Source of the DNA: Streptomyces rochei
Lineage (GTDB): Bacteria > Actinomycetota > Actinomycetes > Streptomycetales > Streptomycetaceae
Assembly (NCBI GenBank): GCA_002155895.1
Contig: MUMD01000114.1
Coordinates: forward strand, 1 to 44,386
Length of the DNA: 44,386 bases
Direction: 5' to 3'
Within the stretch, counting starts at the first letter, position 1. Each line of letters starts with the position of its first letter. The position numbers and the translations under genes are program-made. Positions 20,799 through 27,572 of this stretch are shown here, one piece after another. The notes beneath the pieces are model-generated. The model had not been told where the DNA came from. It did not search any database and saw only the letters and a program-made list of their open reading frames with translations.

Positions 20799-20816
20799 TA
20801 TCTCGATGTCGAGATA
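20799..20816. promoter_or_regulatory. MarR-type operator (TamR-like) upstream of acnA
   Basis: TATCTCGATGTCGAGATA is a perfect 8-bp dyad with a 2-base centre, the size and spacing of MarR/PecS-family operators. In S. coelicolor the MarR protein TamR is reported to control the aconitase gene; whether this is its exact site is inference. It could also serve the divergent DUF4236 gene, whose start is 150 bases away. Confidence 0.55.
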
Positions 20817-20966
20817 ACTCTAGTACATGGGGGCGGACTGGTCATGCCCGGGCGCGGTGTGGCGTGCGCCCCACCCCGGGTGACCCGTGCGGCCATCACT
20901 ACGCCGGACGGGGGTATCCGACTTGTGCCGGGCGCGCGTGCCCGGCACGACTCGGAAGGAGGCACG

Positions 20967-21164
20967 ATGCCGCTCACGTTCCGCAAGAGCTTCCGGATCC
21001 TCCCCGGAGTGCGGCTGAACATCAACAAGCGTTCGTGGTCCATCACCACCGGTGGCAGGAACGGCCCGCGCCACACCCGCAGCAGCACCGGCCGTCGTAC
21101 GACATCGATGGATCTGCCCGGACCTTTCGGATGGCGGCGCACGACGACCGGCAAGCGGCGCTGA
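20967..21164 (+). CDS. DUF4236 domain small basic protein
   Basis: 65 residues, starting at ATG 20967 with GGAAGGAGG five bases upstream, which outweighs the longer frame from 20784. The sequence MPLTFRKSFRILPGVRLNINKRSWSITTGG matches the DUF4236 pattern of a Phe-Arg-Lys-Ser-Phe start followed by Pro-Gly-Val-Arg-Leu-Asn and a Ser-rich strand. The rest is rich in Arg, Ser and Thr and probably disordered. The function of the domain is unknown; it is often found at the N-terminus of larger proteins, while here it is almost the whole product. It is followed 77 bases later by the XRE-MurA gene. Confidence 0.75.
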   Translation: MPLTFRKSFRILPGVRLNINKRSWSITTGGRNGPRHTRSSTGRRTTSMDLPGPFGWRRTTTGKRR

Positions 21165-21212
21165 GGCGGCCGGTGACATGCCGTCACCCGAACGGACCCC
21201 CCGGGAGGCGCC

Positions 21213-21240
21213 ATCTCATATCTGAGATAGCCTCAACCTC
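21213..21240 (+). promoter_or_regulatory. leaderless promoter with overlapping dyad before the XRE-MurA gene
   Basis: ATCTCA-TATC-TGAGAT (21213-21228) is a 6-bp dyad. It overlaps a -10-like TAGCCT (21228-21233) that ends exactly seven bases before the ATG at 21241, the spacing expected for a leaderless transcript. No Shine-Dalgarno lies in the usual window. The dyad may be an autoregulatory site of the encoded HTH domain. Confidence 0.5.
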
Positions 21241-22770
21241 ATGTCAGACGACTACCTCGTACGCATCGGCAAGCTCATCCGTGACGCCCGGCAGCACCGC
21301 GGCTGGACCCAGTCACAGCTTGCGGAGGCGCTCAACACCAGTCAGAGCGCCGTCAACCGCATCGAGCGCGGCAACCAGAACATCAGCCTTGAGATGATCG
21401 CCCGTATCGGCGAAGCGCTGGACAGCGAGATCGTCTCCCTCGGCTACTCCGGCCCGATGCACCTGCGCGTGGTCGGCGGCCGGCGCCTCTCCGGTGCCAT
21501 CGACGTCAAGACCAGCAAGAACGCCTGCGTGGCCCTGCTGTGCGCCTCGCTGCTCAACAAGGGGCGCACGGTGCTGCGCCGGGTCGCCCGCATTGAGGAG
21601 GTCTACCGCCTCCTGGAGGTGCTGAACTCCATCGGTGTGCGCACCCGCTGGATCAACGACGGCACCGACCTGGAGATCGTGCCGCCGGCCGAGCTGGACA
21701 TGGAGGCCATCGACGCCGAGGCCGCCGTCCGCACCCGCTCCATCATCATGTTCCTCGGCCCGTTGCTGCACCGTATGGACCGCTTCCGGCTGCCCTACGC
21801 CGGCGGCTGCGACCTCGGCACCCGCACCATCGAGCCGCACATGATCGCGCTGCGCCGCTTCGGCCTGGACGTCGCCGCGACCGAGGGCCACTACCACGCG
21901 GTGGTCGACCGCACGGTCCGCCCGGACCGCCCGATCGTCCTGACCGAGCGCGGCGACACGGTCACCGAGAACGCCCTCCTGGCCGCCGCCCGCCACGACG
22001 GCGTCACCGTCATCCGCAACGCCTCCTCCAACTACATGGTCCAGGATCTCTGCTTCTTCCTGGAGGCCCTCGGCGTCCGCGTGGAAGGCATCGGCACCAC
22101 CACCCTCACCGTCCACGGCATGCCGGTCATCGACGCCGACGTGGACTACTCCCCCTCCGAGGACCCGGTCGAGGCGATGAGCCTGCTCGCTGCCGCCGTA
22201 GTCACCGAGTCGGAGCTGACGGTCCGCCGGGTCCCCATCGAGTTCCTGGAGATCGAGCTGGCGGTCCTGGAGGAGATGGGCCTCGACCACGACCGCACGC
22301 CGGAGTACTTCGCCGACAACGGCCGCACCCGCCTGGTGGACCTCACCGTCCGCCCCTCCAAGCTCGAAGCGCCGATCGACAAGATCCACCCCATGCCCTT
22401 CCCGGGCCTGAACATCGACAACGTCCCCTTCTTCGCGGCCATCGCGGCCTCGGCCCAGGGCCAGACCCTCATCCACGACTGGGTCTACGACAACCGCGCC
22501 ATCTACCTCACCGACCTGAACCGCCTCGGCGGCCGCCTCCAGCTCCTCGACCCCCACCGGGTCCTGGTCGAGGGCCCCACCCGCTGGCGCGCCGCCGAGA
22601 TGATGTGCCCGCCGGCCCTGCGCCCCGCCGTGGTCGTCCTGCTGGCGATGATGGCCGCCGAGGGCACCTCCGTACTGCGCAACGTGTACGTCATCAACCG
22701 CGGTTACGAGGACCTGGCGGAGCGGCTGAACTCGATCGGCGCGCAGATCGAGATCTTCCGGGACATCTGA
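21241..22770 (+). CDS. XRE-family HTH fused to a MurA-type UDP-GlcNAc 1-carboxyvinyltransferase
   Basis: 509 residues. Residues 5-65 form a complete XRE/Cro HTH (LIRDARQHRGWTQSQLAEALNTSQSAVNRIERGNQNISLEMIARIGEAL). Residues 73-509 are an EPSP-synthase/MurA barrel. KTSKNACVALLCASLL corresponds to the substrate Lys-Asn pair (K93, N94), and AGGCDLGTRTIEPHM keeps the fosfomycin-target cysteine (C190). MurA transfers enolpyruvate from PEP to UDP-GlcNAc, the first step of peptidoglycan synthesis. Streptomycetes usually have a separate canonical murA, so this is probably a second copy with a regulatory or specialised role. Both halves look intact; whether it is enzyme, regulator or both cannot be settled from sequence. 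Confidence 0.88.
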   Translation: MSDDYLVRIGKLIRDARQHRGWTQSQLAEALNTSQSAVNRIERGNQNISLEMIARIGEALDSEIVSLGYSGPMHLRVVGGRRLSGAIDVKTSKNACVALLCASLLNKGRTVLRRVARIEEVYRLLEVLNSIGVRTRWINDGTDLEIVPPAELDMEAIDAEAAVRTRSIIMFLGPLLHRMDRFRLPYAGGCDLGTRTIEPHMIALRRFGLDVAATEGHYHAVVDRTVRPDRPIVLTERGDTVTENALLAAARHDGVTVIRNASSNYMVQDLCFFLEALGVRVEGIGTTTLTVHGMPVIDADVDYSPSEDPVEAMSLLAAAVVTESELTVRRVPIEFLEIELAVLEEMGLDHDRTPEYFADNGRTRLVDLTVRPSKLEAPIDKIHPMPFPGLNIDNVPFFAAIAASAQGQTLIHDWVYDNRAIYLTDLNRLGGRLQLLDPHRVLVEGPTRWRAAEMMCPPALRPAVVVLLAMMAAEGTSVLRNVYVINRGYEDLAERLNSIGAQIEIFRDI

Positions 22771-22819
22771 GAAGGGTCCGAGAAGACGCTGTCGTCCCCT
22801 TCCAGCCTGCATGAACGCG

Positions 22820-22856
22820 AGGCCCCAGGGGGCACGGTGGCGCCTCTGGGGCCTTT
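22820..22856 (+). terminator. terminator of the XRE-MurA gene
   Basis: AGGCCCCAG (22820-22828) pairs with CTGGGGCCT (22846-22854), with partial pairing inside, and is followed by TT. It is about 50 bases past the stop codon. Confidence 0.7.
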
Positions 22857-22880
22857 CCGGGACGGGCCGGGTGTGACGCG

Positions 22881-22919
22881 GGCGGGGCCGGAGGGACGTG
22901 TCGTCCTTCCGGCCCCGCC
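22881..22919. terminator. 18-bp hairpin between convergent genes
   Basis: Arms 22881-22898 and 22902-22919 pair over 18 bp with a single G-U and a 3-base loop. It lies 76 bases past the SLT gene stop codon on the minus strand and probably acts in both directions. Confidence 0.75.
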
Positions 22920-22924
22920 GTGCT

Positions 22925-22976
22925 GCCTGGGCCCCGCCGGCCTCCGCACGGGACCGGTCGTCCCCGGGGCCCAGGC
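22925..22976 (-). terminator. hairpin just past the SLT gene stop
   Basis: GCCTGGGCCCCG (22925-22936) pairs exactly with 22965-22976; the loop contains the palindrome GACCGGTC. It starts 18 bases after the SLT stop codon on the minus strand. Confidence 0.65.
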
Positions 22977-22994
22977 GGTCGGTGGGTCCGCCGG

Positions 22995-23513
22995 TCAGTA
23001 GGCGGAGTCGACGTTGTCCATGGAGCCGTACTTGTCGGCCGCGTAGTTGCAGGCGGCGACGATGTTGGCGACCGGGTCGGTGATGGAGTCCTTCGTGCCC
23101 TTGACGTGGTAGGCGTCGAAGGTGGGCTGGATCGTCTGGAGCAGGCCCTTCGAGGGGATACCGTTCTGGGCGTTGACGTCCCAGTTGTTCTGCGCGTACG
23201 GGTTGCCGGACGACTCGCGCATGATGTTGCGGTGCAGGCCCTCGTAGGTGCCCGGGATGTTCTTGACGTCCATGACGTCAAGAGCGGTGCGGATCCAGCC
23301 GTCGAGATCGTCGCCGTGCTTCTTCTCGCCGGCCTCGACGATGGCCTTGATCTTGTCGGTCTGGGCCTGGGTCTGCGCGGTGGAGGCCTTGGCCGGCTCG
23401 GCGGCGTGCGCAGGGCTCGGGACGAGGGTGAGGCTGACGGCGGCGGCACCCGCGGCGGCGAGGGAGGCGACGGCGGACTTGCGGAAGACGGGACGGCGTA
23501 TGAGGGCGTGCAC
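22995..23513 (-). CDS. secreted lytic-transglycosylase-like (SLT-domain) protein
   Basis: 172 residues. A Sec signal peptide (about 1-38, ending SPAHA-AEPAK) is followed by a short Ala/Gln/Lys linker and a goose-lysozyme/SLT fold. The catalytic-glutamate region is NIMRESSGNPYAQNNWD, and the family pattern SKGLLQTIQPTF and DPVANIVAACNYAADKYGS follow. It probably cuts or binds peptidoglycan outside the membrane. The start is GTG at 23511-23513 with GGAGAGG upstream. The long structured leader upstream suggests post-transcriptional control, but it does not match the c-di-AMP (ydaO) riboswitch seen before some Streptomyces wall hydrolases. It converges on the XRE-MurA gene. Confidence 0.88.
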   Translation of the reverse strand: MHALIRRPVFRKSAVASLAAAGAAAVSLTLVPSPAHAAEPAKASTAQTQAQTDKIKAIVEAGEKKHGDDLDGWIRTALDVMDVKNIPGTYEGLHRNIMRESSGNPYAQNNWDVNAQNGIPSKGLLQTIQPTFDAYHVKGTKDSITDPVANIVAACNYAADKYGSMDNVDSAY

Positions 23514-24008
23514 GGGTGTACCTCTCCATTCGGGAACGTGATGGGGAGGCCGACGGGGGGTCGGCGACGCGGTGTCCGCGTGGGACGCGGCTTCGCGTCA
23601 TCAGGGCCGGTGTCTGGATCACGGACGGGCTCTTCCCGTCCGGTCCCGGCGCTCGGCTCCCCGGTACGCCGAACACCTTGCGGAACGCTCGGGCGCCGCG
23701 ACAAGTGTGTGACCTACTACGCCGCTTCGCAGACCGGCCGCGTGACGGACCGGACGGCCGGAGACCACGCGGCGAGCGGCCGTCCGGCGTCTACTAACCC
23801 CGGCCCCGTGTGACGTGAGCCCTGTGCGCGCCCTCACAGAGCCGGTCACCCAGCGGACATCTCTCGCCACCCTGCGGAGACGGATGTATCGCTCGACGGA
23901 GCCCTGCCGTCACCCTTCGGGGTCGCCCGGAAGGTCCGCGGGACGCTTCGCGCCCGTGGCCTGGCGCTGCGGACGGCGCGGCACGTCAGCGGCTGCTGCG
24001 GGCGCTGC
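23514..24008 (-). other. 495-base upstream region of the SLT gene with two hairpins
   Basis: No convincing gene is seen. Two inverted repeats stand out: CGGACGGG/CCCGTCCG (23622-23629, 23635-23642, 5-base loop) and CCGGACGGCC/GGCCGTCCGG (23750-23759, 23778-23787). Both could form in a long 5' leader of the SLT transcript, or the second may lie in promoter DNA. The region also covers the 3' end of the DJ-1 operon, for which no clear terminator was found. Confidence 0.45.
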
Positions 24009-24740
24009 TCAGCGACCGCTCCGTGCGGCCCATACCGTGCCGCGGGCCTCGTACTCGAGCATCTCCTCCAGGCCGACCGCGGCGTCCGCGCCGAGTTCCC
24101 GGCGCACCAGCCACAGGGCGAGGTCCAGCCCGGAGGTCACCCCGCCGGCGGTGACCAGGTCGCCGTCGTCGACCACCCGGGCGTTTCTCAGCATGCCGCC
24201 CTGCTTCTCCAGGTCGGCCCGCGCCCGGTGATGGGTGGTGCAGGGGCGTCCCGTGGTCAGCCCGGCGGCGGAGAGCAGCATTACGCCCGTGCACAGCGCG
24301 CTGACGGTGAGGCCCGGGCGGGTCGCGGCGGCCAGGGCCCGGGGCAGGGAGCCCCGCCGGATCTCGGCCCACACGCCGGGGTCCTCGCGGCGCGCGTACC
24401 CGCCGCCGGGGACGACGAGGAGGTCCGCGTCCCGAGGAGCCCAGCCGTGGTCGACGCGCAGCCCGGTGCCGTACGCCGCCTGGACGGTACGCGGACCGTC
24501 GAGGCTGACGTAGCGGACGTCCACGTCCCGGTCGGCGAAGTGGCCGGAGGCGGAGAACACCTCGTACGGGGCGGCGAAGTCGAGTTCCTCCACACCGTCG
24601 AACATGACGACGTGGACGCGTAACGGACGGTTGCGCGCGGGACGTGCGGCGGGTGCCGCGTCGGCCCGGGTGGCGGTGCCGGCGGTCAGGGTCGCGGCGC
24701 CGAGCGCGGTGGTGGCGTGCAGGAGGGTCCGGCGGTTCAT
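24009..24740 (-). CDS. exported DJ-1/PfpI-family protein with Tat-like signal
   Basis: 243 residues. The N-terminus MNRRTLLHATTALGAATLTAGTATRADA has a twin-arginine-like signal with a probable cleavage near residue 28. The DJ-1/PfpI domain starts at about 40 (LRVHVVMFDGVEELDFAAPYEVF) and holds the nucleophile-elbow cysteine C150 in VSALCTGVMLL; THHRARADLEK and TAGGVTSGLDLALWLVRRELG follow. This arrangement matches the GlxA/isonitrile-hydratase-like branch rather than the protease PfpI. It is the last gene of a three-gene operon; its ATG forms a four-base ATGA overlap with the preceding DJ-1 gene. Export is unusual for this family. The reaction is unknown. Confidence 0.82.
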   Translation of the reverse strand: MNRRTLLHATTALGAATLTAGTATRADAAPAARPARNRPLRVHVVMFDGVEELDFAAPYEVFSASGHFADRDVDVRYVSLDGPRTVQAAYGTGLRVDHGWAPRDADLLVVPGGGYARREDPGVWAEIRRGSLPRALAAATRPGLTVSALCTGVMLLSAAGLTTGRPCTTHHRARADLEKQGGMLRNARVVDDGDLVTAGGVTSGLDLALWLVRRELGADAAVGLEEMLEYEARGTVWAARSGR

Positions 24741-25381
24741 CTCGGTCGGTGCTCCGTTTCTCGGTCGGTGGCGGGCGGTGGGAGGGGCTCGTCGGCCAGG
24801 TACGGGGGTGCCGGGTCGTACTGGAGGGCGCGGCGCACGGCGCGGGCGTGTTCGCGCCCGTGCAGCCGGCCGACGAGCCACAGGGCGCTGTCGATGCCGG
24901 CGGAGACGCCCTGGCTGGTGAGCAGGTTGCCGTCGACGACGTAGCGGGCGTCCCGTACGACGGTGACCTCGCCGCGTTCCTCGAGCGCCTCCTCGTACTG
25001 CCAGTGGGTGGCGACCCGGCGGGACCGGGCCGGGCCGGCGGCGTGCAGCAGGAAGGTCCCGGTGCAGACACCGACGACCCAGGTGGCGCGCGCGGCGGTG
25101 TCGGTGAGCCAGCCGGTGACCCGTTCGTTGTGCGGCTCGACCTCCCGGGCTCCGGATCCGCCCGGTACGAGGACGACGTCCAGCGGCGGGTGGTCGCCGA
25201 GCGTGTGATCGGGCAGGACCCGCATGCCCTGGGAGCAGCGGACACGTGCGGAGTGCTCGGCGACGAGCAGGACGTCGTCCTCGCCGCCCCGCAGTTCGGA
25301 GGAGGTGGTGAACACCTCCCACGGACCGGTGAAGTCGAGTTCCTGCGCGGTGTCGAAGAGCAGGATTCCGTACGTGGTCAT
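24737..25381 (-). CDS. cytosolic DJ-1/PfpI-family protein, isonitrile hydratase (InhA)-like
   Basis: 214 residues with no signal peptide. GILLFDTAQELDFTGPWEVF opens the domain, DVVLVPGGSGARE follows, the probable nucleophile is C106 in WVVGVCTGTFLLHAAG, and LLTSQGVSAGIDSALWLVGRL is family-typical. The C-terminal YDPAPPY echoes a feature recalled from Pseudomonas isonitrile hydratase, which converts isonitriles to N-substituted formamides. That specific activity is inference. The start is ATG at 25379-25381, two bases after the HD gene stop (TGACCATG), so translation is coupled. The much longer upstream frame to 26194 is a shadow across the HD gene. Confidence 0.82.
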   Translation of the reverse strand: MTTYGILLFDTAQELDFTGPWEVFTTSSELRGGEDDVLLVAEHSARVRCSQGMRVLPDHTLGDHPPLDVVLVPGGSGAREVEPHNERVTGWLTDTAARATWVVGVCTGTFLLHAAGPARSRRVATHWQYEEALEERGEVTVVRDARYVVDGNLLTSQGVSAGIDSALWLVGRLHGREHARAVRRALQYDPAPPYLADEPLPPPATDRETEHRPR

Positions 25382-25383
25382 GG

Positions 25384-26037
25384 TCAGTTGCCCCAGCGCG
25401 CGGCGTCGGCCATGGTCTCCACCCGGGTCCTGTGCGGCGGCGTGGACCTCTCGCGCAGCAGTTCCGACGCCACGGAGAAGGGCGGGGCCTTCTCCGGACG
25501 GCGCTGTGCCTGGGCGACGATCTCGTCGGTGAGGGTGGTGGCCATGGACAGCCGCGGATAGGCGGCGTGGATCGCGGCTGCGGTGGCGTCGTCGACGCAG
25601 TCGGTGTCCCAGCCGAAGTCCATGCCGGTCCCCTGGTGCACCAGGGCGCACAGGGTGCCGCGGCGCTCGGCGATGCCCGGCGTCGTGTGCAGGGCGACGG
25701 CCTCCCACACCGCGTCGACGGCGGCGGTGGGCAGGCCCTGCGCGGTGAGGAACTCGGCGGCCGTGTCGGCACCGTCCACCTCGAACCGCTGGTGGCGGTC
25801 GCCCGCCCGGGTCAGGCCGATGTCGTGCAGGACGCAGGCCAGGAACAGCAGCTCCGGATCGTAGTCGCGCCCCGGCTCCGCACCGTGGTGGTCGGCGCGG
25901 AGACGGGCGAACAGGGCGCTGCGGACGCTGTGGTTGGCGGTCGCGATGGACTCCGTCTCGCGCACCAGGGCCAGGGCAGGCCGGGCGAGGGCAGTGTCGG
26001 GGAGCGGCGGGACGCCGGTGGTCATCTCGTCGTTCAT
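25384..26037 (-). CDS. HD-domain protein, cyanamide hydratase (Cah/Ddi2)-like
   Basis: 217 residues from ATG 26035-26037; the longer start at 26121 would run across the divergent regulator's start. HD-superfamily metal ligands are visible as H36 (ATANHSVRS), H71-D72 (LACVLHDIGLT) and H117 (AVALHTTPGIA), with D140 in HQGTGMDFG as a likely last ligand. The FEVDGADTAAEFL block and the overall order resemble fungal cyanamide hydratase and yeast Ddi2, zinc/iron HD enzymes that hydrate cyanamide to urea. Many bacterial relatives have no assigned substrate. First gene of an operon with two DJ-1 proteins and divergent from a GlxA regulator, suggesting a shared pathway for a nitrile-, isonitrile- or cyanamide-like compound (inference). 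Confidence 0.78.
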   Translation of the reverse strand: MNDEMTTGVPPLPDTALARPALALVRETESIATANHSVRSALFARLRADHHGAEPGRDYDPELLFLACVLHDIGLTRAGDRHQRFEVDGADTAAEFLTAQGLPTAAVDAVWEAVALHTTPGIAERRGTLCALVHQGTGMDFGWDTDCVDDATAAAIHAAYPRLSMATTLTDEIVAQAQRRPEKAPPFSVASELLRERSTPPHRTRVETMADAARWGN

Positions 26038-26072
26038 GGCTTCGATGATCGGCCGCGCCAACGTCCGCTGAC

Positions 26073-26111
26073 AGTGGCAGACTTGCCTGCATGCGAGAGG
26101 AAACTGCCACT
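26073..26111. promoter_or_regulatory. inverted repeats in the HD/GlxA divergent region
   Basis: AGTGGCAG (26073-26080) is repeated in inverse orientation as CTGCCACT (26104-26111). Within the first arm GGCA-GACT-TGCC (26076-26087) forms a smaller dyad. They flank the GlxA-type regulator's ATG at 26091 and sit 36 bases upstream of the HD gene start, as expected for autoregulation plus control of the operon. Confidence 0.5.
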
Positions 26112-27119
26112 CCCGCCGCACCGCACCGAGTGGCGGTACTGGTCCTGGACGACGTGCTGCCCCTGGACCTGGGCATTCCGGCCCAGGTCTTCATCGCCGT
26201 GCCCGGTGACCCCTACGAACTGATCCTGTGCGGACGGACCGCGGGGTCGGTGCGGACCGCGGCGGGGTTCGCCGTGACGGTGGCGGCCGGTCTGGAAACG
26301 GTGCGCGGCGCGGACACCGTGGTGGTCCCGGGGTACGCGCCGCACCTGCGGGAGCTGTCGGCGGACGTGCTCGCCGCGCTGGCCGGGGCCCACGCCCGGG
26401 GCCGGCGGCTGGTGTCGATCTGCACGGGTGCGTTCGCGCTGGCGGCAGCCGGGGTCCTGGACGGACGCAAGGCCACCACCCACTGGAAGTACGCACACGA
26501 ACTGGCGGCGCGGCATCCGAGGGTGTCGGTGGACCCGCGCGTGCTCTACGTGGACGAGGGGCAGGTGCTGACCTCGGCGGGCGTCGCGGCCGGCATCGAC
26601 CTGTGCCTGCACCTGGTGCGACGCGACCTGGGCGCACGAACGGCGAACCAGGTGGCGCGCTCCCTGGTCTCCGCTCCCCACCGCGACGGCGGGCAGGCGC
26701 AGTACATCGAACGGCCACTGGCTCCCGAGGCGCCCGGGGTCACCCTCGCGTCCACGAGGGCGTGGGCGCTGGCCCGGCTGCACGAGCCACTGACGGTCCC
26801 GCAACTCGCCGCGCACGCGCACCTGGCGCCGCGGACCTTCGCCCGGCGGTTCGTCACCGAGACCGGCACGACGCCCCTGCGGTGGCTGCTCACCGCCCGG
26901 CTCGACCGCGCCCGGGAGCTGCTGGAGAGCACCGAGCTCGCCGTCGACCACATAGCCGATCGATGCGGTCTGGGCAGCCCGTGGAACCTGCGCCTGCACT
27001 TCCGGCGCGCACTCGGGACGACGCCCACCGCCTATCGCGCGGCGTTCGCCCCGACGGCACGGCCGGACTTCGACCGGGCGCACGCCCCGGCGACGGCGGC
27101 CGGCCCGTCGGCCACCTGA
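26091..27119 (+). CDS. GlxA-family transcriptional regulator (DJ-1 domain plus AraC HTH)
   Basis: 342 residues. Residues 12-190 are a DJ-1/PfpI-like sensor domain (VAVLVLDDVLPLDLGIPAQVF) that keeps a cysteine at the elbow, C111 in LVSICTGAFALAAAG, and HWKYAHELAARHP. Residues about 220-320 are an AraC-type double HTH (LTVPQLAAHAHLAPRTFARRFVTETGTTPLRWLLTARLDRARELLEST...VDHIADRCGLGSPWNLRLHFRRALGTTPTAYR). The sensor domain resembles the two enzymes of the divergent operon, so it may bind the same ligand. The start at ATG 26091 has no good Shine-Dalgarno; an internal start cannot be excluded. It probably controls the HD/DJ-1 operon across the 53-base gap. Confidence 0.9.
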   Translation: MREETATPAAPHRVAVLVLDDVLPLDLGIPAQVFIAVPGDPYELILCGRTAGSVRTAAGFAVTVAAGLETVRGADTVVVPGYAPHLRELSADVLAALAGAHARGRRLVSICTGAFALAAAGVLDGRKATTHWKYAHELAARHPRVSVDPRVLYVDEGQVLTSAGVAAGIDLCLHLVRRDLGARTANQVARSLVSAPHRDGGQAQYIERPLAPEAPGVTLASTRAWALARLHEPLTVPQLAAHAHLAPRTFARRFVTETGTTPLRWLLTARLDRARELLESTELAVDHIADRCGLGSPWNLRLHFRRALGTTPTAYRAAFAPTARPDFDRAHAPATAAGPSAT

Positions 27120-27221
27120 CCGTCCCGGGCGGGAGCGACGCCGGGAACCGGGTCCCCCGTGCCGTGGCGCGCCCGGCCCGCCGCTTTCCTCGCTCCGGCC
27201 CGCATTCCGGCTTTTCGTACA

Positions 27222-27274
27222 GCGATACTTTCGATTCGATGTGAATTCTGGATTGGGTAAGTATCGCAGAATTC
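27222..27274 (+). promoter_or_regulatory. interlocked inverted repeats upstream of a small gene
   Basis: Two perfect stems overlap in H-type pseudoknot order. Stem 1 is GCGATACTT (27222-27230) with AAGTATCGC (27259-27267). Stem 2 is GAATTCTG (27243-27250) with CAGAATTC (27267-27274). The block is clearly more AT-rich than its surroundings and ends 51 bases before the small ORF. It may be a structured RNA leader or a pair of protein-binding dyads. Confidence 0.45.
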
Positions 27275-27325
27275 GTTCACTCGACTGCCGCGCATCCGAC
27301 GGACAAGGCAGACGTTACTTCGGAT

Positions 27326-27562
27326 ATGACCAAGGAAAACGGGGAAATGGTGACGCTGGGCCCATACGTATATCGGCCCGGCAGAAACCACTGGTCGTCA
27401 CCGAGCGATGGAACTCTGACCAGAGGTGGATTCCCCGTACCGCTGCGGGTGACCGAGCCCGTACTGCGGCGTTTCCTGGACGTCATGGCCGAGTTGGAGG
27501 CCGGATTCGCCGAGCGCTGGGGACGGTCCCAGGGGTCCTTGACGTACAGCCGGGCGGAGTGA
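27326..27562 (+). CDS. small protein of unknown function
   Basis: 78 residues by the ATG at 27326; ATG 27347 or GTG 27350 are also possible because no start has a clear Shine-Dalgarno. The last 45 codons show strong Streptomyces third-position bias (LRVTEPVLRRFLDVMAELEAGFAERWGRSQGSLTYSRAE), which supports a real gene, whereas the first third is AT-rich. The C-terminal half looks like an amphipathic helix. It is ten bases upstream of the membrane-protein gene at 27573 and probably cotranscribed with it. No family is recognised. Confidence 0.5.
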   Translation: MTKENGEMVTLGPYVYRPGRNHWSSPSDGTLTRGGFPVPLRVTEPVLRRFLDVMAELEAGFAERWGRSQGSLTYSRAE

Positions 27563-27572
27563 CCCGGAACCC

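Noticed and set aside
20784-20966. N-terminal extension of the DUF4236 gene
   Set aside because: The extension crosses the MarR-type dyad and lacks domain similarity; the ATG at 20967 has a near-perfect Shine-Dalgarno.
23514-23800. c-di-AMP (ydaO) riboswitch before the SLT gene
   Set aside because: The conserved core with GTCAGCTAACC and the flanking purine motifs could not be found on the minus strand.
27243-27274. Simple EcoRI-site coincidence explaining the inverted repeat
   Set aside because: Not fully excluded, but the second independent 9-bp stem in interlocked order makes pure coincidence less likely, so it was kept as a finding with moderate interest.
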